64,000 nt of DNA from Panulirus ornatus (lineage: Eukaryota; Arthropoda; Malacostraca; Decapoda; Palinuridae): contig NC_092234.1 of assembly GCF_036320965.1 (NCBI RefSeq), positions 45,419,012 to 45,483,011 on the forward strand. Reading direction: 5' to 3'. The notes below the pieces were generated by a model, which made no database searches, was not told where the DNA came from, and saw only the letters and a list, made by a program, of their open reading frames with translations. A program made the position numbers and the translations under genes. Shown piece by piece: positions 41,501 to 53,830 of this stretch; the first letter of the stretch is position 1, and each line of letters begins with the position of its first letter.

Positions 41501-43494
41501 ACTCTCCAGGGGTTATAACCAATGACTGACTCTCCAGGGGGTTATAACCAATGACTGACTCTCCAGGGGTTATAACCAATGACTGACTCTCCAGGGGTTA
41601 TAACCAATGACTGACTCTCCAGGGGGTTATAACCAATGACTGACTCTCCAGGGGTTATAACCAATGACTAACTCTCCAGGGGTTATAACCAATGACTGAC
41701 TCTCCAGGGGTTATAACCAATGACTAACTCTCCAGGGGTTATAACCAATGACTAACTCTCCAGGGGTTATAACCAATGACTAACTCTCCAGGGGTTATAA
41801 CCAATGACTAACTCTCCAGAGGTTATAACCAATGACTGACTCTCCAGGGGTTATAACCAAAAGTGTTGGTGAAAGTGATGGTGATAATGGTGGTGGTGGT
41901 GATAAAGTGATGGTGATACTGATATGTGGTGGTGGTGGAGGGGGAAGGTGAGCGATGGGGAGGGAGGAAGGAGGAAGGAGGGAGGGTAGTGTAGCAGCGG
42001 GCGCTGACCACCAGGGCAACAGATGACCTGGCGTAACCCCACCAAGACCCAGGAAGTGCGTCACCGAACACTGACCTCAGGTCAAGCCTGGAGTGACATC
42101 AACGGGGAGGTATGACGAGTGATGTGTGCATCAACGGGGAGCTGTGTGGTGTACATCAACGGGCAGCTATGTGGTGTACATCAATGGGCAGCTATGTGGC
42201 GTACATCAACGGGCAGCTATGTGGTGTACATCAACGGGCAGCTATGTGGTGTACATCAACGGGCAGCTATGTAGAGTACATCAACGGGCAGCTATGTGGT
42301 GTACATCAACGGGTAGCTATGTGGTGCACATCAACGGGCAGCTGTGTGGTGTACATCAACGGGCAGCTATGTGGTGTACATCAACGGGGAACTATGTGGT
42401 GTACATCAACGGGCAGCTGTGTGGTGTACATCAACGGGCAGCTATGTGGTGTACATCAACGGGCAGCTATGTGGTGTACATCAACGGGGAACTATGTTGT
42501 GTACATCAACGGGGAGCTATGTGGTGTACATCAACGGGGAGCTATGTGGTGTACATCAACGGGCAGCTATGTGGTGTACATCAACGGGCAGCTATGTGGT
42601 GTACATCAATGGGGAGCTATGTGGTGTACATCAACGGGCAGCTATGTGGTGTACATCAACGGGCAGCTATGTGGTGTACATCAACGGGCAGCTTGTGGTG
42701 TACATCAACGGGCAGCTATGTGGTGTACATCAACGGGGAGCTATGTGGTGTACATCAACGGTGAGCTATGTGGTGTACATCAACGGGCAGCTGTGTGGTG
42801 TACATCAACGGGCAGCTATGACCATTGACGTGTACATCAACGGGCAGCTATGTGGTGTACATCAACGGGGAGCTATGTGGTGTACATCAACGGTGAGCTA
42901 TGTGGTGTACATCAACGGGTAGCTATGTGGTGTACATCAACGGGCAGCTATGTGGTGTACATCAACGGCGGGGAACTATGTGGTGTACATCAACGGGCAG
43001 TTATGATACGTAATCAAACACAAGTATTCAAAATCATCTAAGACACTAATTACACTCCGTCTAATTGCACTGGTAGTTATGGACACAATTAACATACAGG
43101 CTAATCTCCATGAGTAGAGTCGATGTCAACAATACTACAATTAAGTTTAGTTAAAGAAAAAGAAAAAAAAATTTGATCAATACTTCGCTTGGGAGCCCAC
43201 GACTCCCGCCAAAATTATTTGGAAGGTATTAAGAATATATGGTGTGGGAGGCAAGTTGTTAGAAGCAGTGAAAAGTTTTTATCGAGGATGTAAGGCATGT
43301 GTACGTGTAGGAAGAGAGGAAAGTGATTGGTTCTCAGTGAATGTAGGTTTGCGGCAGGGGTGTGTGATGTCTCCATGGTTGTTTAATTTGTTTATGGATG
43401 GGGTTGTTAGGGAGGTGAATGGAAGAGTTTTGGAAAGAGGGGCAAGTATGAAGTCTGTTGGGGATGAGAGAGCTTGGAAAGTGTCAGTTGTTGG

Positions 43495-43571
<77 letters not shown>

Positions 43572-43682
43572 TTATGTTAACCTTAACAGCTAAAATACAA
43601 AAAACAACATAAAGCTAAAATACTCAAAGCCAACATAGAGCAAAACCTGAAAATAAAAAAAGCTAAAATACATCCAAATATC

Positions 43683-43723
<41 letters not shown>

Positions 43724-43728
43724 AGTAT

Positions 43729-43791
<63 letters not shown>

Positions 43792-46700
43792 ATACATCCC
43801 CCCTCCTGCTGGCTGCTAGCGGTGGTGGGAGGGAGGGAGGGAGAGAGCGGGCCAGCAGGAGGAGGAGGAGGAGGAGGAGGAGGAGGAGGCGGGGCGGGCG
43901 GGGCGCCCGGGCTCCCTCACCTTCCGTGTCGATGGTGATCTTGGCCGAGCCGCCGCCCGAGGCGCTGGACCACTTGAGGGTGTACTGCGTGCTGGGGCGC
44001 AGGCCGCGCAACACCAGCGACTCCTCCCCAGCGGGCACGATCTCCCTCAGCCACTCTGTGCTCTCCGCCGCCTGCACCGACGCCGTCAGCGTTCACCGTC
44101 AGGAAAAGAAAACGGACGGAAAATTGAGTGCTGGGGAGAGGAGAGCGGGGGTAAGGGGGTGAGGAGGTTGGGAGAGTAGGGAGGGGACTAGGTTGCGTGG
44201 TGAGGGAGGTAGAGGAATGGGGAGATTGGGAGAGGAGGAGGAAGGGGTGGTTGGGTGGTTGGGAGAGTAGGGAGGGGCTAGGTTGGGTGGGGAGGGAGGT
44301 AGAGGAATGGGGAGGTTGGGAGAGGAGGAGGAGGAGGGGGTGGTTGGGAGGATAAGGTGGGTGTGGGGAGGTTGGGAGAATGGGGTGGGTGGGGTGGTTA
44401 GGAGGAGCAGGTGGATGGGGTGGTTGGTAGAGGTGGGGTAACGTCCCTCATAAGGGTCGTACCTTCCTCACAAGGGTCGTACCGTCCCTCACAAGGGTCG
44501 TACCGTCCCTCACAAGGATCGTACCGTCCCTCACAAGGGTCGTACCGTCCCTCACAAGGGTCGTACCGTCCCTCACAAGGGTCGTACCGTCCCTCTAAAA
44601 AATTATTCCTTAAGTGAATATTAGTTCTGATAAATGTCAAACTGAATAATTAATAACTGAATTATATAATGGTACACAGAACTCAGCAAATAATATATAT
44701 AATGTATAAAGTTAAGTAGAATTGAATAATTAATACATACAATGCATGTAGAATTGAATTAATACATACAGTGTATGTAGAATTGAATAATTAATATTTA
44801 GAATGTATAATGATAAGTAGTATTGAATAATTAATACATTTAATGTATAATGGTACGTAGAATTGAATAATTAATACACACAATGCATAATGGTATGTAG
44901 AATTGAATAATTAACACATCTAAGGTATAATGGTAAGTACAATTGAATGATTAAGATGTATAAGTTCAAAGCCTTCCCACAGACCAGGTGGGATGGGGTG
45001 AAATCAAAGGTAATTGAAACCAGTGAAAATGTTAATGTTACCATGAGATAGAGACGGCACCACCTGACACACAGATGGTGCCATGGGATGAAGAATCCTA
45101 TTCTAAAGTAAGGTGATGAACCAGCTGTACTGGCCTTACTGAGCCAGCAGCACCGACCTTGCTGAGCCAGCTGCACTGACCTTACTGAGCTAGCTGTACT
45201 GGCCTTATTAAGCCTGCTCTACTGACCTTGCTGAGCCAGCTGTACTGGCCTTATTAAGCCTGCTGTACTGACCTTGCTGAGCCAGCTGCACCAACCTTGC
45301 TGAGCCAGCTGCACTGATCTTGCTGAGCCAGCTGTACTGACCGAGGTTAGCTAGCTGCACTGACCTTACTGAGCTAGCTGTACTGGCCTTACTAAGCCAG
45401 CTGTACTGACCTTGCTGAGCTAGCTGTACTGACCGAGGTTAGCTAGCTGTACTAACCTTGCTGAACCAGCTGTACTGACCTTATTGAGCTAACTATACTT
45501 ACCTTACAGGCACAACTATACTGACCTGAGCCAGCTGTACTGACCTTACTGAGCTAACTATACTGACCTTACAGGCACAACTATACTGACCTGAGCCAGC
45601 TGTACTAACCTTACTGAGCTAACTATACTGACCTTACAGGCACAACTATACTGACCTCACTGAGCCAGCTATACCGACCTTACATGCACAACTGTACTGA
45701 CCTTACTGAGCCAGCTATACCGACCTTACATGCACAACTGTACTGACCTTACTGAGCCAACTGTACTGACCTTATAGTAGACCTCGCCGCCCTTGGAGGA
45801 AGGCAGGACGATGGTGGAGGAGTTGTGGGACACCTCCCGCACCTTCAGGGCACCAGCCCCGACCTTGGACTCCGCCTGGAGGAGGAGGTAGGGGGAGGAA
45901 AAAGAAAGGTCATGAATAATGAATGGCAAAGGTCAACATTTCTTAGCCTCCCCTCTCCCAAATGTCAGGTCTTCCACGCTACACTGACGTCAAATATACA
46001 TCTATACGAACTCACACTGATGTTCTGTTAAAGGTCAATTGTCCATTAAGGTCAATAACGCAAACTACTGGGCCCATGGACTTATAACCTTATATCATTC
46101 AACACTGTAAGGGGGCGGGCGGTGCTTCATTAACATTAACGCACAGTACAGGGCCCACGGTGACTAATCATAATGCTTACTACAGGGCTCGGATGGTGAG
46201 TTACACTAATATGCACACTACAGGGTCCAGTGACAACTTCTAGCAATGAGTAACTGCATCAAAATGCACATTCCAGGGCCCAGTGACTGATTACATCAAT
46301 AATGTACACTAAAGGGCCCTGTGACTCTATGTGCCCGCAATGCACACTACAGGGGCCCAGTGGCTGCTTGTACCAACCATGCACACTACAGGGCCACGAG
46401 ACACTCCACCTCTAAAGCACACTACAGGGCCTTCTGGATTACCTATAGTAAAATCTTCGGGGATCTTCTGCCCCAATAGCCCGGGTTGGGGCCCCAGGCT
46501 GCCAGAATGGGTCGTTGGTCGATCAAGCTGTTGGATGCCGCAACCCTCAACACACACACACACACACACACACACACCAGGGGCACAACATGGCCGAAGC
46601 ATAATCAATACACAGGAAATGGCGTTGGCCAGTGCCTCTCACGCTTACCTTGGGGAACTCCTCTGGGATGAGCTGTGCTGGGTGGGTGATGTTCTCCTCT

Positions 46701-49020
46701 GTGCCGGGAGAAGAAGAGGAAGAAGGGTGATCAGTGGGTATACCATACGGCTCGTCTGTTTATATATATATACATGGGTTGGGAGGGGGAGACACTTATA
46801 TACACCTTAGGGTGTAGTGATGGCTGGGCCTTAGCCGGCACACTGACCTCCTCGTATGTCATGAAAACGTGCAAATGAGACAGGTTATCAAGGTTATAAT
46901 AATAATCACCTCACAAGAACGTTAAGACCATAAGAAAGAGATGTAAAACAGGAGGAGGAGGAGGAGGAGGTGGGTGTGGAAAATGATATAAATCTCAAAG
47001 AGTCTATTTATCCCTAAAGTCAGTCAGTTCAGTCAGTGCAAGAGAAAGAAGAGTTCCGTCGAAGTGTGTGCACACAGAAGAAAAAACTCACACAATGAAA
47101 GGTCAAGTGCCCAGTGGTGAGGGAATGGCTCAGTCCTCCTTGCTGTAGCTGTGGGAAAGAGCAGTGCAGCTACCACATACCATTTGCAGTGACAGAGTGG
47201 AAGTGCTCTGTATGTGTATGTGTGCGTGTGTACTCTATAGCCAGTCGTCACTTCATCACTGTTAGGTCGTTCCCAGTCTATTTCACTGTTGTTATCTGTA
47301 ACATTACCTGTATCAAAGTAGAGTTCGTTCATTTTATTTCAGTCACCGTAAGATATTCAGCCTCGTTATTCAAGTCGTGTTCTGTTGGGTGGTGTTATTT
47401 GAGCCGGTGGGTAGAGCCTGGTCCCTCCAGATCTTACCTGATGCCATCTTGCCCTCCCTGGTTAGGCTCTGTGTCAGGTCCTCCTCCTCCTGCTGTAGCG
47501 CTGGGGGGATGTCCGTGACCAGGTCCTCCTCCTCCTGCTGTAGCGCTGGGGTGATGTCCGTGGCCAGGTCCTCCTCCTGCTGTAGCAATGGGCTGATGTC
47601 CGTGACTAGGTCCTCCTCCTGCTGTAGCGAAGGGCTGATGTCCGTGAACAGGTCCTCCTGCTGTTGCAGCGCTGGGGGGATGTCCGTGGCCAGGTCCTCC
47701 TCCTGCTGTAGTGCTGGGGTGATGTCCGTGACTAGGTCCTTCTCCTCCTGCTGTAGCGCTGGGGTGATGTCCGTGGCCAGGTCCTCCTCCTGCTGTAGCG
47801 AAGGGCTGATGTCCGTGACCAGGTCCTCCTGCTGTTGCAGAGCTGGGGTGATGTCCGTGACCAGGTCCCCCTGCTGTTGCAGCGCTGGAGTGATGTCCGT
47901 GGCCAGGTCCTCCTCCTGCTCCAGCGCTGGGGTGGCGTCCGTGGCCACGCCCACCTCGTCATCTAAGGCACCACCAGTCATCTCGGTGACCACGTCGACC
48001 TGGTGGTGCACCGTGATGCGGTGCACCTGCTGGCCCTGCTCGTCGTACTCCACCACCACGGCTGCCTCCTCGTCCATCGCCTCCTGCTCCTCCGTCGTCA
48101 GCTGGTGTTCCTTCTCCAGCAGCATGGGCATGAGGGTCGTCAAGACCTCTCCCATCGCCTGCTGGTCAAGGTCGTCAGCCTCAGGTGGTGCGAAGGTCGA
48201 GATCTCCAACTGTGGAACACCCGTCGATTCCGTCGTGGTATGGGCGACGCCCAGAGCCTCTTCTGCAGCAGCAGCAGTAGCAGCAGCAGTGGAGGTGCTT
48301 CTGCTACTCTCGAGCTCCCACTTCTCTGACAGCTTCCCTTCTATCTTCTTCTTTTCGTTCTTCTTGGCCAGTTCTCCCTCCAGGTCCTTCAGCCTCCTCT
48401 GGTACTCCTCCTCGCTTATGGGTGGAGCATGCCCCTGGCCCACATGACGCCCCTGGAGCGCTGTGAGGTACTGGTCGCTACTCACGTGCTCCTCCTGGGT
48501 GAGGTGCGTGGAGTCTGCGAGGACCGGGGAGGTCAGGAGGGAGGGCTGAGCCAGGCTGTTGGCACAGGCCACCGCCACACAGCACTCGTCCGCCTCCGGC
48601 CGGTTGCGCAGTTCGATACACAGCTCCTGGTTCGCGTGCTGTCCGGCCAGGAAGAGCCCCGGCGGACAGGTCACCGGGCCGCAGGTGAAGGCGCCGTCGG
48701 AGCCGCAGCGGCACTGCTGCTGGCACTCGCCCTCGTAGCGAACCTCACCCTCGGCGTAGAGGCGGCCCCCATACTCGCATCCTGAAGGGGGAGATGATCA
48801 GGTCTTGCTCTGGTCACCACTGGCCCCACGGTCACCACCCGTGCAGTAGTAGCAGCAGTAGCTGGGGGCGTCGCCACAGCGACAGCGGCCCAGGTGGTCG
48901 TATTACATGTTATCAGCTGAAGCAGTGACCTGGCGTGGCGTCAGTGTGTTACAAGTGTGACTCGGTGTGGGAGGGAAGCAGCGGTGAGCGTACGGGGTTA
49001 TGTTACCATCGACCAGCCTA

Positions 49021-49081
<61 letters not shown>

Positions 49082-49166
49082 CAGAGGCTGTTGGTTAAAT
49101 AACGACTCCACTCCCCACAAAGAAGGTCCTTGTGGAGAGAACACGGGGTTAATTCGTTACATAAAG

Positions 49167-49212
<46 letters not shown>

Positions 49213-49891
49213 TGTTATATACCAAAACTACAGGACATAATGTGTGGATGTTGAGTACCGACCTTGTCACATGCAGAGGCCAACGCTTCTCTCCCTCTCC
49301 TCCATCAGGAGGAGGAGGAGGAGGAGGAGGAGGATTCTCCACTTCTCTCCTCTACCCCCTCCTTGCGAAGGATCACCCGAGGCGGACGACCCATTTACCA
49401 ACATCCATATCACCAACTAACTACCCCTCACCTGGGACAGGTCATTCACAACACGATGCTGCTACTACAACCACAACAACAACAACAACAACAACATTAC
49501 AGCGCCTCTGACATTCTCCAGCGCAGCCCTACGGCCGGAGGGAACCACACGATGCAGGCATATCCTTCCTACCACGTCGGGTGTCTTGTGGTGGTCGTGC
49601 CCCACTGGAGACGTCCCTCCCCCATCGCCCCCGTCGCATCCTCCTCCCCATACTTCCACAGCCTCACGCGCGCCCCCACGCCCATTTCCTCTGGACAAGA
49701 AAGGGTTTTTTTTTTTTCTCCTTCGAGTCGCCCATTTACTCACGTGAAATGTCTTTATTTGAGGAAGAAGTGGTTCATGGAGCGTCAGGGCGGGGGAGAG
49801 AGGAGGAAGAGGGGGCGCTGGGCGGGGCGCCGAGCGGGGCGGGTGCGATAACATGGGTCTACACGATTGTCACAGTCATGGGTTTGTTTGA

Positions 49892-49928
<37 letters not shown>

Positions 49929-50313
49929 GAGTGCAAGGGGGGTGGGGTTTGGGGTTGGGGTTTGGGGTTGGGGTGGTGCGTGGATGACCCACGAATAAAC
50001 AAACCCCCACCTTTCTTCCCCTTACCCCCACCTTTTCCTCATATTCTCAGGCAGAGACCATGTCGAACCATGCATGAACCAGTTCTCACATCGACATACA
50101 AGGAACGAACATGCAGGGAACATGCGTCACACGAGTGGTGATGCCCCCTCCTCTACATCATATTCACATACAAAGGAACATGCAGAGAACATGCAACATA
50201 TTCACATTACAGAAGGACCATGCAGGGAACATGCGCACACACACAAACACACACACACAGAGAAACACACAAAAAAGAAGACGTGCGAGACTTCGTGTGT
50301 CACTGCATTACAT

Positions 50314-50411
<98 letters not shown>

Positions 50412-52873
50412 ACACACAAATTCATGCATGGCAATCTTCATGCAGCGGAGAGACTCCTCGACATCATATTTCATGCAAAGCAGACACGCAGAGTCCCCAG
50501 ACACGCAGAGTCCCAGACACAGACCCCGAGAACTACTGACTATGCACAGATGGGAGACGGGGGAGGTTAAAAAGAGGAGGGGGGAGATAAAGTAGGCTGA
50601 GGTGGGGAGCAAGTGTATGCAGTGTGTGGTGATGTGTGGGGAGGGAAGGCCCACGGAAGCAAGCGATGTATGTACAAGGCTTAACTCAGTTACCCCCAAC
50701 ATGAGGTACCATGATGAGTTACCTCCAACATGAAGGGGGCCATGATGAGTTACCCCCACATGAAGGGGGGCATGATGAGTTACCCCAAATATAGGGGCCA
50801 TGATGAGTTACCCCTACATGAAGGGGGGCATGAGTTACCCCAAATATAGGGGCCACGATGAGTTACCCAACAAGAAGGGGCATGATGAGTTACCCCAACA
50901 TGAAGGGGGCCATGATGAGTTACCCCCACATGAAGGGGGCCATGATGAGTTATCCCAACATGAAGGGGGGCATGATGAGTTACCCCAACAATAGGGGCCA
51001 TGATGAGTTACCCCCAACATGAGGGAACATGATGAGTTATCCCAACATGAAGGGGGCCATATTGAGTTACCCCAACGTGAAGGGGGCCATGATGAGTTAC
51101 CCCAACGTGAAGGGGGCCATGATGAGTTACCACAACATGAAGAGGGCCATGATGAGTTACCCCCACATGAAGGGGGGCATGATGAGTTACCCAACAACAG
51201 GGGCCATGAGTTACCCCAACGTGAAGGGGGCCATGACGAGTTACCCTAACAATAGGGGCCATGATGAGTTACCCCAACATGAAGGGGCCATGATAAGTTA
51301 CCCCAATATAAGGGAGCATGATGAGTTACCCCCACATGAAGGGGCCATGATAAGTTACCCCAATATAAGGGACCATGATGAGTTACCCCCACATGAAGGG
51401 GGCATGATGAGTTACCCCAACATGAATGGGGCATGATGAGTTACCCTAACATGAAGGGGCTATGATAAGTTACCCCAACATAAGGGACTATGATGAGTTA
51501 CCCCAACATAAAGGGGTCCATGATGAGTTACCCCAACATGAGGGGGCATGATGAGTTACCCCAACAATAGGGGCCATGATGATTACCAAACAATAGGGAC
51601 CATGATGAGTTACCCCAACATGAAGGGGTCATGATGAGGTACCCCAACATGAAAGGCATGATGAGTTACCCTAACATAAGGGACCATGATGAGTTACCCC
51701 AACATGAAGGGGTCATGATGAGTTACCCCAACATGAAGGGGTCATGATGAGTTACCCCAACATGAAGGGGTCATGATGATTACCCAACAATAGGGACCAT
51801 GATGAGTTACCCCAACATGAAGGGGTCATGATGAGGTTACCCCAACATGAAAGGGCATGATGAGTTACCCCAACATAAGGGACCATGATGAGTTACCCCA
51901 TATGAGGGACCATCATGAGTTACCCTCAACGTGAGGGACGATGAGTTACCCCAACATAAGGGACCGTGATGAGTTACCCCAACATGAGGTGCCTTGAGTT
52001 ACCCCAACATGAAGGGGCCATGATGAGTTACCCCAACATGAAGGGGCATGATGAGTTACCCCAACATAAGGGGGACATGATAAGTTACCCCACCATGAGG
52101 GACCATCATGAGTTACCCCAACATGAGGAGGCATGAGGAGTTATCCAACAATAGGGGCCATGATGAGTTACCCCAACATAAGGGACTGTGATGAGTTACC
52201 CCAACATGAAGGGGCCATGATGAGTTATCCCAACATGAAGCGGGCCATGATGATTACCCAACAATAGGTACCCCAACATAAGGGACCATGATGAGTTACC
52301 CCAACATGAAGGGGGCCATGATTAGTTACCCCTAACATGAGGGCCCATGATGAGTTACCCCAAAATGAGGTACCATGATGAGTTACCTCAACATGAAGGG
52401 GGCCATGAGGAGTTACCCCAACATAAGGTATCCTAATGAGTTACCCCAACATGAGGGGCCATGATGAGTTACCCCAACAAGAGGGAAGAATGAGTTCCAC
52501 CAGCATGAAGGGGGCCATGATGAGTTACCCCAAATTGAAGGGGGCCATGATGAGTTACCCCAAATTGAAGGGGGCCATGATGAGTTATCCCCATGAGGAA
52601 CCATGATGAGTTACCCCAAAATGATGAACCACGATGAGTTACCTCAACATGAAGGGGGCCATGATGAGTTACCCCAACATGAGGTACCATAATGAGTTAC
52701 CCCAACATGAGGGACCATGATAAGTTACCCAAACATAAGGGGAGAATGAATTACACCAGCATGAGGGGGGACCATAAATGACACAATATGAGGGACCATG
52801 ATGAGTTACATAACATGAGGCACTGTACCAAGAGTTACACAGTACCAAAACATCTCTAGATAAAGCCTGAACA

Positions 52874-52925
<52 letters not shown>

Positions 52926-53002
52926 AACAAAAGCAAGTGTTAACAAGTTAACAAAAACAGATTCGGAACATGCGTTAATAACAGACTTATACTATACATG
53001 CC

Positions 53003-53077
<75 letters not shown>

Positions 53078-53387
53078 CAGGGAAGGAAGGAAAGGGAGGC
53101 ATGACCTTAGCGTGTGGCAATGGATGATGGGAGGACGACCCACTGGTCTAGAGTCGTCTCAAAAATATATACCAATCTTTCTTTCCCATGGGAAAGACAT
53201 CTTACCCCTCCCCTCCCCTTCCCTTCCCCTTTCCCCAAGACCATGGGAAAGACATCTCCCCCCCCCAACCCCAAGCCAACCCTGGCCGCCAGGTATGATT
53301 AAGAAGTTAAATGCATATATATTTTCCGTGAGGCGGATGCAACAAATGAACCACGTAAGATGTGTTTAATGAATCATGGCGACTTAT

Positions 53388-53455
<68 letters not shown>

Positions 53456-53637
53456 AACGCATCTAATTTCCGAGGAGAAGATTCTAAATCTTATTATTTT
53501 TCTTTTTTGAAATAGAGTCTGAGTGCTAGAGGAGCCACCATCTTAACCTCCCATCTACCATGATCACACTGCCATGCACAAAGAGAAGAGAGAAAAAAAA
53601 CGGCTAAAGTTATTATAAAAATGTTAAAAATTAATAG

Positions 53638-53684
<47 letters not shown>

Positions 53685-53694
53685 GATAATAATG

Positions 53695-53727
<33 letters not shown>

Positions 53728-53775
53728 GTAAAGATAATAATAATGATAATAATAATAAAGATAATAATAATAATG

Positions 53776-53830
<55 letters not shown>

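Noticed and set aside
42112..42922. Overlapping long frames of VHQRAAMWCTS type
   Set aside because: A 25-bp minisatellite without stop codons in any plus frame; pure repeat language, inside an intron.
46696..46698. Alternative acceptor two bases into E3
   Set aside because: Would shift the frame relative to E4, whereas the first AG keeps phase.
47377..48447. Long plus-strand Ser/Cys-rich open frame of 356 codons
   Set aside because: Antisense of the E2 repeats. The minus strand has the conserved VWC domain and matching exon phases, so this is a shadow.
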